Below are positions 54,747 to 64,000 of a DNA stretch of 64,000 bases, piece by piece. The DNA lies in NCBI GenBank assembly GCA_009801085.1, contig VNWV01000003.1:2790001-2854000 (forward strand), read 5' to 3'. How positions within the stretch are numbered: the stretch's first letter is position 1; every line of letters starts with the position of its first letter. Source of the DNA: Lasiodiplodia sp. COLG20. Taxonomy: Eukaryota > Ascomycota > Dothideomycetes > Botryosphaeriales > Botryosphaeriaceae. A program made the translations under genes and the position numbers. The notes under the pieces were generated by a model. That model was not told the DNA's origin. It saw nothing but the letters and a program-made list of their open reading frames with translations, and did not search any database.

Positions 54747-55417
54747 ATGTCCTTCATTCCCTTCGCGAATTCTAACGAGCAATCAGATCCCTTCTTTATC
54801 GCCTGACTTGAAGAATTCAGTAACAACTGTGGTCATCATGCCTTGCTATCGAGAGAGGCTAGGCCATTATCCGTTGTTTCCTAATGACGGGTGACCGCAT
54901 GGTGGGATTCACCCTGTACACTGTAGTTTATTTAGTTGAACAATCCACTCCTGATTTTATAAGTCATCAACCTGTCAGAGCATATCCGAAACAGCCTTCT
55001 GGATTCATTTACACCGCGGAATTCAACACTTTAGGGGCGTCGATTCTAGTTTGAATAAGGACAAATATAAACCTAGCTCGTATGATGTCTAAAATACCCA
55101 GCCATCACCAGCCCGGTCTATAACCAATTCTCCCACCAAAACCTACATTCTTTCAAAGCGCCATGGCATTTGATTGGAAATCGAATTTCAGGATGTTCAT
55201 TTTGCTAGCATAATATGTATGTAAGCTTGCATACTGATTACGGGGAAAGGAGAAATATTCTAAACATAAAAAAACTTAACCTGCACGGTTTAAGAGTTGG
55301 GTTTGGTTCAGGGGGGAAGTGGATGAGTATTTTCTGTACGATACGAGTTGGACTTAACATTTACCCTGTTGAAATACCTCCTCATGAGCAACTAAACTAC
55401 TCTCTAGACCACCTTCT
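54747..55417. other. Convergent intergenic region, PIC2 / NmrA-type gene
   Basis: 671 bp, AT rich from about 54,920. No gene or repeat is recognised. Confidence 0.45.
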
Positions 55418-56419
55418 TTACGCCCTCGACAAATCGGAAATCGTCTTCTCAAACGACTCAGGTTCCCTGCCAATCAAGTTCCGCAGATGAGGCGTGACTA
55501 CAGCTCCCTCTCCGATCTTTAGCGCGTCCCACGCCGTCGCCCACAGCTTTGCATTATCTCCTTCCAAGTAATGCGATGCTCCTCTGACAGAATCCTGCGT
55601 GGCCCATTCGTCGACCGAAACTTGTCGGACCTTGATCTCTTTCCCGAGAACGCGACCGATTATCTCAACGCTCTCTTCGAGGGAAACGTCCTGAGGGCCT
55701 GAAAGTAGAAGTTTGGTGTTGACGTACGGGAACGAGGCCGGGTCTTTCCAGAAGTCTGCAATCAGGTGGGCGGTGCCCTCACCCAACTCCTCCCGCTTCA
55801 CCCAAGAAATGCCCGGGCCTGTGCCGTCATGGGGGATCTTCACCTCAGCCGGAGGGTTCTTCAGGTCAAGGAAGGCCAAGTACATGGGGAAAGACTCAGT
55901 GTACAGGCCTTGGCGCACGACGGTGTAGGTAAAGCCAGGAACACTGGCGGCGAGCTGCGCGAGGTACTTCTCGGTATCGAGGTGAGCTTTCATGACATGC
56001 GCGATGGTGTCGTCCTTGCCACCAGCGAACCCGAGAGAGGAGTAAAAAACGTGGGTCACGCCGGACTTGACGGCCGCATCGATTGCCGCCTTTTGGACCT
56101 TTGAATCCGGGTTTTTAGACGGTTTCTCTCAAGTCTGGATCTTGCTACTTACGTTGAATCGATGCCTGTGCGAGATGCTGGCGTAGGAGATCAGGTTGAG
56201 GTAGCGGGCTCCATCGAACGCGTGATCGAGAGTGCTGGGCTGATCGTAGTCGCCGTGCCTGACGACCGCGCCTGCAGCCCTGTACTTTTCGGGAACCCTC
56301 TCTGGGCTCCTGGCAACGAGGATCATCTTCTTCGCATCGATAAGATTGAAAAGATGACGATATGTCCACCCTCCAATGCCTCCTGAGGCGGGAAAAATGG
56401 CGATCGAGTTGTTCTCCAT
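55418..56419 (-). CDS. NmrA-type atypical short-chain dehydrogenase/reductase
   Basis: Exons 56153-56419 and 55418-56098 give 315 aa. The N terminus has a beta strand and Gly-rich dinucleotide loop, IAIFPASGGIGGWTYRHL, then LVARSPERVPEKYR, where the Arg after the second strand suggests NADP(H). GDYDQPSTLDHAFDGARYLNLIS and HVFYSSLGFAGGK follow, as in NmrA/HSCARG and ergot-alkaloid EasG-like proteins. There is no YxxxK pair in the usual place. Members act as redox sensors or small-molecule reductases; the substrate here is unknown. The C-terminal half holds the usual helical cap (WKDPASFPYVNTKLLLSGPQ). The gene is isolated next to a decayed patch and has accessory character. Confidence 0.85.
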
Positions 56420-57694
56420 GTCAACGTGAATGTGAATTGTTGGGTGTGATAGACGGGGTAAGGTAGCCTGCGGGGTCTAAATAGCACCTTACTGGGATGT
56501 ATGGAGTGTGTTGTTTTGATGATTTGTCACTGTGCCCGATCACTAAGCAGTAAGATCGTAGAGAAATCAGCTCGGAGATGCGTGCTCGGATATAATGGCC
56601 TCTATGCATCAAGATTCGGAGTCGGGGAGCGACAGTTCCTTTGTCAGCAAATGGATGCTTACCTCACTCGACTAACTGAGCCTCTACTATATCATCTCTA
56701 GCGTTGAGTAATCTAGGCTCTAGCTTGTACTAGTAGGACACAATGGTTGTCAAGCAATATTTGCTCGTGATTGTTTTGCAGCTTGACCGACTGCGAGCGC
56801 TTGGGCCATCTCTTTTTATGGAAATATAAACGCAACAGATCATTACTACTTGAAGTAATGTATCCGCCCACCAGAACTCTATGTGGGTTGCTTTTCAATC
56901 TTATCGCTGTGAAGACTAAGCACTGATCCGCTTTGTTCCCAAAATTGCCATACAAAATGAAAGTCCTTGTCTTTGCAGAATACAGTACTCATAAAATTTG
57001 CTTACCCCCGTGTAGGCACGTCTTAAGCATAGTGTTATATAGAGGACTTCATCCTTCCGTGCTCTATGAGAGGTACTACGCTCTTACTTTGTAAACAATA
57101 CTTAGAGAGATAGTAAGCCGCCTTTATAATAGATAGAGGCTTAGAGGTGCATCTATATACACGACGTAATAGCGCATGTACGGAAATAAAGTAATTTATT
57201 AGTCCCTTTACTGCCTGCAATTGTAGGAGGATGTTACATTTTTAATGGGCTTACATAATCTCACTGTCAGCATTGACAAGAGGTATATGTACAGTTGGCA
57301 AGCAGCTCATCAAAACCTATCCAATCTAACCAACTAACCCCTCTTCATACCAATCTCCTCCTACGACAGACATTTCAGTCACTGGCCATCAGCAATGCCA
57401 GGAAGAACGCTTCAGACCTATCGGAATAACTCCACCAAACACGCTGTGCACAAAAGTAGCAACCGAGAAAGACTTCGTCGCAAACCCCCATAGGGACATC
57501 GTACAAGAAATAAAAGGAAGAGAGTGGGTCGGTGGTGTCTCACAAATATACACACACTCTCTCTCCCTCCCTCTCTCTCCTCCATCCTTTCAAATTGCCT
57601 CGTCTGAAAGGCCTAACCCCAGTTCCACTAGATATCTATATGGCTAATACAGGCAAGACAAAGACGGGGAAGAAGAAAAAAGGTAAGAAACCGA
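56420..57694. other. Intergenic with TpA-rich decayed patch
   Basis: 1.27 kb between the NmrA-type gene start and the VPS10 stop. The first 270 bp should hold the promoter of the NmrA-type gene. From about 56,690 to 57,250 the sequence is AT rich and full of TA steps. A CT-rich run (ACTCTCTCTCCCTCCCTCTC) lies at 57557-57576. Confidence 0.45.
56690..57250. mobile_element. Possible RIP-decayed repeat remnant
   Basis: TA-rich words such as CTACTATATCATC, GTTATATAGAGG and TATAATAGATAGAGGCTTAG cluster here, unlike the surrounding GC-balanced DNA. In Pezizomycotina, repeat-induced point mutation turns CpA into TpA in duplicated DNA, leaving this texture. No ends or coding part of an element can be read, so this is a suggestion only. 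Confidence 0.3.
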
Positions 57695-60600
57695 TCACAC
57701 TTCCTCATCACTGTCCTCTCCCAGTAGCTCCCCCTCGTCTGGATCCACTACTGCATAGTTACCGCGTGCGAAAGAGCCACGAGTGGTGTACCTCTGGCCG
57801 GAGTACCCACCGCCGCCGCTACCGAAACGGCTCGACGCGCTGCGCCACAGCGAGCCTGCCAGGAGCGGGATGGCCGAGAGCACGGCGACGACGCCAGAGA
57901 CGGCGGCAACCGGATACGTGATCCAACGGCTGTCGCTGTCGAACGTGGGTTGGCTGTCACCCAAGCGGATCTGGCCGAACTTGCCATCCCAGTTGCGCCA
58001 GACATACCAGCCGATTGCCCCAGCCGCAGCGAAGGGAATGATGACGGCAAAGAAGATGGCCACCCCCGAGGTGCCGTGCTTTTTGTTGTACTCCTCTTCC
58101 TTGTTCGGGCACGGCCGGGTACCAGCGGTAAGATCGAGTTCTTTGCCGCCCTGACACGTCGTGAGGGGAATGCGACGGTAGCCGGTAACGTAGTTGTACT
58201 CGATGACGTTGGGGTTCTTGCAGACCGCATCATTCTCCACTGGATCAAGACCTTCAACAAGTTTGCAGCTGCCGTCCTTTTCATCACGCTCAAAGTTGTA
58301 ATCACTGTATAGCAGATGTTAGCTCTCGTCTCAAAGAAAGGGTGTCGTAGGGCTTACCATTCAAAATCACCTCTGCTGCAAGTGCAGTTCTTCCGGATGT
58401 CGTGTAGCTGTTGGCTGTCGTGGACATTCCAGCACTCGGCGCCAAGCTTCTTACGGTGATATTGAGCAATGTGGCCGAACAGACAGTTTTCTTCCTGCAT
58501 TGGATGTTTGGGCTCCCACAGCTCGTAATCGCCGGCCTCAGGGTTGTTTTCGTCAAGCTCGCATGTGCGGTCAAAAAGTCCGGAGAAATCTAGGTTGACG
58601 GTGACCAAACCATCTGAACGACCCCAAAGAAGGAAGTTCTTCGATTTGTCGCTGGGGACGGTCGAGATTGAATCGACGATGATTGGCTTGTCGGGGCTGA
58701 ATTTGTACGACTCCCACTTGTTCCCTTCGTCAAGAGAGTAGTAGACAGTGTCGACAGGCTCTCCTTCTTGAACGATGACGATAATAGAACCCTGGTCACC
58801 GTATTCCCACATAAAGGTTCCTTTCATAACCTCGTGCCAGGTGATGCCGCCGTCCCTTGTGACGAACGTGTTGCCGTCTTTGTAGCGACCCAGATTCTCA
58901 CCGACGTTGCCAACACCCATCATCAGCCCGACAGCAGACGGGGAAGAGAAGGTATCTCGAGGATCTTTACGCTCGGTGTATCCGTGAATGTGCAAAGAAC
59001 ACTTCTCAAGATCGCCAGAGCAAGGATATTTGGCGCCATCTGAATCTTGCTTGGGGGGAGGAATCAATGCCCATTCTGCTCCATCATTATGCGTGATCAT
59101 AGACTTCAGCTTCTTTGAGGCACCCTTGTCGACTTCATCGGGATTGGCCACGACGTTAATCAACGCTGCACCTTCCAGGCCTTGCATTTTCTCGAAATCG
59201 ACGTAGCCATCTCTGTTACGGTTGACCTTGGCGATGCTGAGAACATACTCCGTTCCGTTGCTGTTACTCTTGAGGATGGATCCATATTCTTGGTCTTTTT
59301 CGTTGTTCATTGTGACGTGCAGGAAAATGGCATGCGTAGAACTGTCCAGAACGGTGTAGGCTTGGCGATGCTCTAAGCTGAACTTGTGCGGGAACTTGGC
59401 ATCGGCGAAAGTCTTGCCATCGATACTGACATCCACCTTGAGCCACTTGTGATCATCCGTCTTCTTTGCAACAATGATAAACTCTGCCATGGTGGCGAAA
59501 TTGGCGACATCCTCATAGTGTACCTTCTTGGTCTCGAACCAGTCGATGCTGGACAGTAGTTGAAGGGGCTTTGAGGTGTCTTCGTCAGCAAACTGCTCGC
59601 AGAAGACGAGTTGTTCGCTGTCTTCGCGCTCCTCTCTCCAAACAAATTGGCACTTTTGCACGAACGGTAGCATCGCCTCCCAGCTTCCTTCGATTCCTCC
59701 TTTGGTCGATTTCCAGGCCACGTAGTGACAATCGCTGCTGGAGCTCTCACAGTCTTTCCGACCTGTCCAAAGGATCCAATCCTTCTCGTGGGGGTGGAAG
59801 CCTAGTGTCGAGATACTTTCTCTGATTGGTGGCGCCGGGGCTTTGAAGCTGTGAATACTATCCGGCAGACCGCGGTTTTTGGAGTAGTAGACCTTCTCGG
59901 TTGGGGTCAAGAAATAGACAATATCGTTGAAGTATTGGTGAGGATAGATGGTGATGACTTCATCATCGACGGCCTTGGCCCACTTCTTACCATGATCGTG
60001 GGTTATCCAAGCTGTGCGGTCATCGTCAAGCATGACGATAGTCTCATCTTTGTCTTCTTGCTTCGTAGATTCCACTCTTTCCAGATAGTAGTACTCCCGG
60101 AAGTCGCGAGCACTCTGGAAGCGGCTGAAGGTGTGCTCAACCTTTCCGCTCGCTGGTGACTTCTCCGAGTCCTTGCAGTCCCGCTCTTTAGGTTTGTCAA
60201 GGACGACCCCTCCTTCCTTGTCACACTTGTTACCAGGGATAAGGCGCCAGCCGGAACTGCCTTCGAAATGCTTATCCCCTTCTTTACACTGTCCCTTGGG
60301 CACAGGGATCGGGCCGGCCGGAACGCACTTGTCGTCCTTGCGTACAAAGTTGAAATCACACTCGTAATCTTCCTCGGTGCATTTGCACGTCTCCCACTTC
60401 GGTTCAGGGTCGACAAACTCGTCCAAGATGAAGCAATCTGCATCCGGCTTGCGTCTGCGGAAAGACTGTCTACGGCCCATAATGCAGCCGGGCTTGCCGT
60501 CTTCGGTCTTACGGGCGTGCCAGAGCTCGAAGTCGTCATCCTTGCACTTGCGTTCGTGGAGCCCAGCAAAATCCAGGGTGTAGATAGTCCATTCTTCATC

Positions 60601-62194
60601 ACCCTTGCTCGCTATCAGAATGAACTTGATGCCGGTAGAGTCTGGAATGGTGGTGAGTTCGTAGGCCACGACTTTATCTGGGAGCTTGGTCGTTTTCCAA
60701 TCCTTGCCGTGGTTTAGAGAATATTTGACCTCGTCGGTCTGTTCTCCATCCTTTATGGCGACGAGCAAGGAGCCCTTGTCTCCAAACTCGTATTTGTGGG
60801 GGCCTTCAAGAGCACGATGCCAAGTCATTCCTGCATCGTCCGAAGTCCAGAGGTCGCCTTCTTTGTATGGCCTGAGGACGTCGCCCGTGTTTCCGATGGC
60901 CATGACTAGACCTGGTGCTGGACTGGAAAAGACCTTGCCGCTGTTGTGCTGTTCTGTGTAGGAATGCACCTGGAGGATGTGGTCCTTCTCCGTCTTCAAG
61001 TCTTGCCACGTCCGACCATCGTCGAAGCTGATCTTGGAATTGATCTTTTTAGTTTCGAACAGAGGGTTCTTTTCGATTGCCTCCCAGTTCTTGACGGTGT
61101 TGACCAGGATGACGCCTTGGATATTGGTGAGTTTCTCAAAGTCGACGTAACCCGAACCGTCACGGTTGGTGTGGGCGATATTGCGAGTGAAATAGGTTCC
61201 GTTGGAGTTGCTGGTAAACATGTTGCCCATATCCGTCCATGAGTCCGACATGACGTCTACTTGAATGCTGTAGTTGGTGGACTCCAGAATGGTGTACGCA
61301 TCCTCTTGGAGCTTGTGGTCTTGGCCAAACTCGGCCCTGTGCCAAGTGCGGGTGTCGTCCGTCACATAGAGAGCCATCTCGTCAGTGCCTTCCGACTTGG
61401 CGGCGGCGACAATGAAGCCCTTGGCAGACGCCAAATGCGCAATGCCGGCCACAGTGCGGCCTTCGGACAGTGGCGGCTCGACGACATCTTCTCCAAAGTT
61501 GTCGGTGATGACGAGGCGGTAGTCCTTGCGCTGCTTCGAGAACTTGCCCTCGGTGACGCAAAGGATGCGGTTCTTGTCGGTCTGGTCGTCGCCGGTGGTG
61601 AAGATATCGGTGTTGCGCGCCCACATGCAAATCTTGCGCGAATCGATGAGAGGCTTAAAGTGCTCGAAGCCATTCGTGGTGTACCACGTCTAAACAAGCA
61701 TTAGCAAAGCGCGCAAGATGACAGGGGCGGCGGCGCACCTTTCCGACGCAGCCTCCGAAAAGATCGCAGCGCTCTGCGCCGTGGAAGAGGACTCTTTCAG
61801 GGTCGTCGGTGTGCCAACTGATGGGAGATTGGCCGGCGGCGGCGTCGGTATCGAAGGCGCGCCATGTCTCTCCCTGGTCCTTGGTGTACCAGTGCTTCTT
61901 CTCCTTGCCTAATGCCACGGCGACCTTGTTGTTGTAGGGGTGGTGGAGGATGCCAACAACCTGGTTCTCGCCGAGCGGCCTGCTGATATGCTCCCAGTCC
62001 AGGCCGGCGTTGGTGGTGCGCCACACCTTGCTGTTGCCATACTCGATGGTGAGGGCGGTCTCGGTGTCGTCGAAGAAGAAGAGGCCAGTTGGCGGCGTCT
62101 CGAACTTCTGCTTCTTGATGGTTGGCTCGTCAGCCTTGGCGGCGGCGCCGATAGCCAGCAGCGCGCTGAGCCACACGGCCTTTTTCAGTATCAT
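57695..62194 (-). CDS. VPS10: Vacuolar protein sorting/targeting receptor Vps10
   Basis: Exons 61739-62194, 58358-61689 and 57695-58304 give 1465 aa. A signal peptide (ILKKAVWLSALLAIGAAAKA) is followed by two Vps10 domains, each with BNR-type Asp-box turns (TTNAGLDWEHI, TKDQGETWRAF, TSDDAGMTWHRAL; in the second VTRDGGITWHEVM) and a Cys-rich 10CC module at its end (CKCTEEDYECDFNFVR and CTCSRGDFECDYNFERD). Near the C terminus are two hydrophobic segments, VAIFFAVIIPFAAAGAIGWYVW and one beginning TYPVAAVSGVVAVL, then an acidic tail ending GEDSDEEV. The receptor carries carboxypeptidase Y-type hydrolases from the late Golgi to the prevacuole and recycles by retromer. It is divergent from the acyltransferase gene at 62840. 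Confidence 0.96.
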
Positions 62195-62839
62195 GATGGC
62201 ATGAGGCGAGGGCGTGGCTGGCGGAAGACGGGTCGACAGGTGTTGTTCGGAGTAGGCGGCGTCTGGAGCTGTGAGCTTGCTGCCACCGGCTGCCTAGCGC
62301 GTGTTCGAATTCAGCCTCAGGCTGGTTACGTATCGCACCGGGGGGGCGGGCGAGAGCTTGGACCAGCCCGGTTGCATCGTCCTTGTCCGGTGCGCAACCA
62401 CGCCCATCAAAAATCACATTGCGAAACGTCTGCTATGCTCAATGCTCGTCTGCCTTGCCTCGACGTGTCTGGCGGCTTCAGAGACGCGTCCGCGCGCCGC
62501 GACGCAGGGGGTCTCGGGGAAGCGCGCGGCGGGCAGCCACCCATGATGAGTCCGCCCCGTTGTCGTAGGGCGCGCTCGCCGGCCCCATCGCTATCGTCTC
62601 AGTCCCGCTTCGCATTCTACACACCTTTTCCCTTCGATCCACTCGCGTCTTGAAGCCCCACTCGTTCTTTGCGCATCAAGCAGACTCGTAGCGTTGCTGC
62701 CGAGCATCGTTGTCTATCTGGTATCGCACTACGTCGCAAGCCAAATTTTCTCCTCTACATTTCAGGCTGCTGCACGAGGATTGGCCGTGTCATTGAACCC
62801 GTCAGTAACGGTAGGCGAGCAACCCCACAACTGATCCAC
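62195..62839. promoter_or_regulatory. Divergent promoter, VPS10 (-) / acyltransferase (+)
   Basis: 645 bp between the two start codons. A G run (62340-62348) and CT-rich leader sequence before 62,760 are visible. No named site is recognised. Confidence 0.5.
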
Positions 62840-64000
62840 ATGGAGAAAGAGAGCCGCCAGGACCATTGGCTTGGCCGCTACGCCAACGACTACCACGCAT
62901 GGCGTCGAGCTCAACACCGCGGAAGAGACGTCTTTCAGAGGCCTCTCGGCCTTATCGAGACGTCTTTCGACAACGACGGGGCTTTCTTCGGCGGTAGGGC
63001 AGACGTCAACACGGTCATTTCCTTCGAAGTCCGAAGCAATCTGACGCCTGAGCAATTGCGCGAAAGGATCGTCCTCGCCTGGGCCAATCTCCGGCTCCAT
63101 CATATTCTCCTCATGTCGACTGTCATCCGGGATTCTGTGACAGATCGCAGACTGTTCAATCTCGATCTGCCCACGACAAACACTGAAGTAGTCGAAAATG
63201 CCCTGGCATCCATGGATTTCCTTGCCGATCACTACAGCGAGGTAGACATTGACGATTGGTTCAAACATATCAACAACTCGAGCCGTGTTGTTGACTCAGA
63301 TCGGTCTCTGTCGCGGCTCTTCGTCCATCCAGTCGTGCCAATATCCCAGCACACCTTCCAATTGGCGTTCACGCTGGTGTGCGCGCACGAAATTTGCGAT
63401 GGCGTTGTCGTGCTTTACAACTGGGAACCACACTTCCTCGAATTATTGAACAACTCAGAGCAAGACCTCAAGAGGGGTCTAGAAGTCGAAAGATCCCCCG
63501 ATCGCCTATGGGCCCGTCTTCCAAGAGCACAGGAAGATCTCTATCCTTTAGTTCAGGGCAGTCCGGCACGCAAAAGGTGGTTCTGGACCGTCATGAGAAT
63601 CCTCCGCCATGTCCGTAGACCCCCGCCAGCCGGTTTCGCCAACCCCCTGCGGCGGAGAGACCGGAGAGAGCAAGCCATATCGCTGCCGCCCAAATACTCT
63701 AATGTCTTGGATTACTCAGAAGACCGCAAGCCTCCCATGAACAGTTTCAACGTCAAAGCAGAGCTCTCTAGGGAGGCTACGTCTCGTATCGAGCGACTGG
63801 CGAAATCGGTCGGTGCCAGCGTTGGAGCCGCTTGCTTCGCTCTCGTTGGTATGGCCATGATGGAGATAGAGGAGGCCAGGGACCCGCACACGCTGCTGTC
63901 GGAACGTATGCCATACGTCGGCTCCTTCCCGATCAATCCTCGCCCGTTCTTTGGCTACACCGGCCCTACCGATTCGGTTATGCTCACTTTCAGCGACGGT
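62840..64000 (+). CDS. Condensation-domain-like acyltransferase, 5' part
   Basis: The frame from the ATG at 62840 stays open through the window edge (387 codons), so the gene is cut. It starts MEKESRQDHWLGRYANDYHA. The core motif HxxxDG appears as AHEICDG at about residues 194-200, preceded by a hydrophobic strand (FQLAFTLVC), which is the catalytic His motif of the condensation/BAHD/CoA-acyltransferase superfamily. Standalone fungal members include the Tri3-type trichothecene acetyltransferases and many proteins of unknown role. The usual C-terminal DFGWG-like motif would lie outside the window. No NRPS adenylation or carrier domain precedes it. Likely role: acyl transfer to a small molecule; the substrate is unknown, and a secondary-metabolite cluster downstream is possible but not shown. 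Confidence 0.75.
   Translation, partial: MEKESRQDHWLGRYANDYHAWRRAQHRGRDVFQRPLGLIETSFDNDGAFFGGRADVNTVISFEVRSNLTPEQLRERIVLAWANLRLHHILLMSTVIRDSVTDRRLFNLDLPTTNTEVVENALASMDFLADHYSEVDIDDWFKHINNSSRVVDSDRSLSRLFVHPVVPISQHTFQLAFTLVCAHEICDGVVVLYNWEPHFLELLNNSEQDLKRGLEVERSPDRLWARLPRAQEDLYPLVQGSPARKRWFWTVMRILRHVRRPPPAGFANPLRRRDRREQAISLPPKYSNVLDYSEDRKPPMNSFNVKAELSREATSRIERLAKSVGASVGAACFALVGMAMMEIEEARDPHTLLSERMPYVGSFPINPRPFFGYTGPTDSVMLTFSDG

Noticed and set aside
1..64000. tRNA genes, rRNA, CRISPR arrays, prophage or plasmid features
   Set aside because: I scanned for T-arm consensus, repeat-spacer patterns and bacterial-type elements and saw none; the one TTCGATCCC hit (near 32,710) is coding sequence of YEA4.

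Overview
This window is nuclear DNA of a filamentous ascomycete (Pezizomycotina). It is gene dense, with about 21 protein genes in 64 kb. Most genes carry short introns of about 45-90 nt with GT(A/G)(A/C)G-type donors and CT(A/G)AC-like branch sites. The products are typical fungal versions, including a Pmt4-type mannosyltransferase, a Yea4-type UDP-GlcNAc carrier, Vps10, a GRF-finger protein and a standalone condensation-like acyltransferase. The class cannot be fixed by reading alone; Dothideomycetes is a guess. No tRNA, rRNA, CRISPR, intact transposon or viral gene was recognised. Exon models below come from reading splice sites and checking that every junction keeps frame.

Layout. 0-8.7 kb: GNAT acetyltransferase (+), ribosomal stalk protein P0 (-) divergent from the tRNA m7G methyltransferase subunit TRM82 (+), thioredoxin reductase (+), and a mitochondrial-type two-RRM protein (+). 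8.7-12.7 kb: a 4 kb stretch with no recognisable gene. 12.7-24.3 kb: a maltose-acetyltransferase-like enzyme with a membrane tail (-), mitochondrial MutS homologue MSH1 (-) divergent from HEM12 (+), and a Cu(I) P1B-ATPase (-). 24.3-35.7 kb: a run of minus-strand genes: GRF zinc-finger protein, PMT4, YEA4 and PP2A B subunit CDC55. 35.7-46.7 kb: RPL3 (+), SDH1 (+), CCT4 (-) divergent from RPT1 (+). 46.7-54.8 kb: unknown C2H2 protein (+), AMP deaminase (+), mitochondrial phosphate/copper carrier PIC2 (+). 54.8-64 kb: NmrA-type oxidoreductase (-), a TpA-rich decayed patch, VPS10 (-), and the 5' part of a condensation-domain-like acyltransferase (+) cut by the window edge.

The content is core eukaryotic housekeeping, not an accessory island. 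Functionally related or mitochondrial genes share short divergent promoters: P0/TRM82 (translation, 223 bp), MSH1/HEM12 (mitochondrial DNA/heme, 165 bp) and CCT4/RPT1 (protein folding/degradation, 365 bp).

The points most worth a second look are: an in-frame TAG inside an otherwise perfectly framed MSH1; a 132-codon AUG-less open leader fused in frame to thioredoxin reductase that reads like a mitochondrial presequence, followed by a 7-nt microexon; an initiator codon split by an intron in the RRM gene, with a backup in-frame AUG inside the intron; a C-terminal membrane anchor on the acetyltransferase; and the unexplained 4 kb gene-free interval. I did not find a clearly new multi-gene system.
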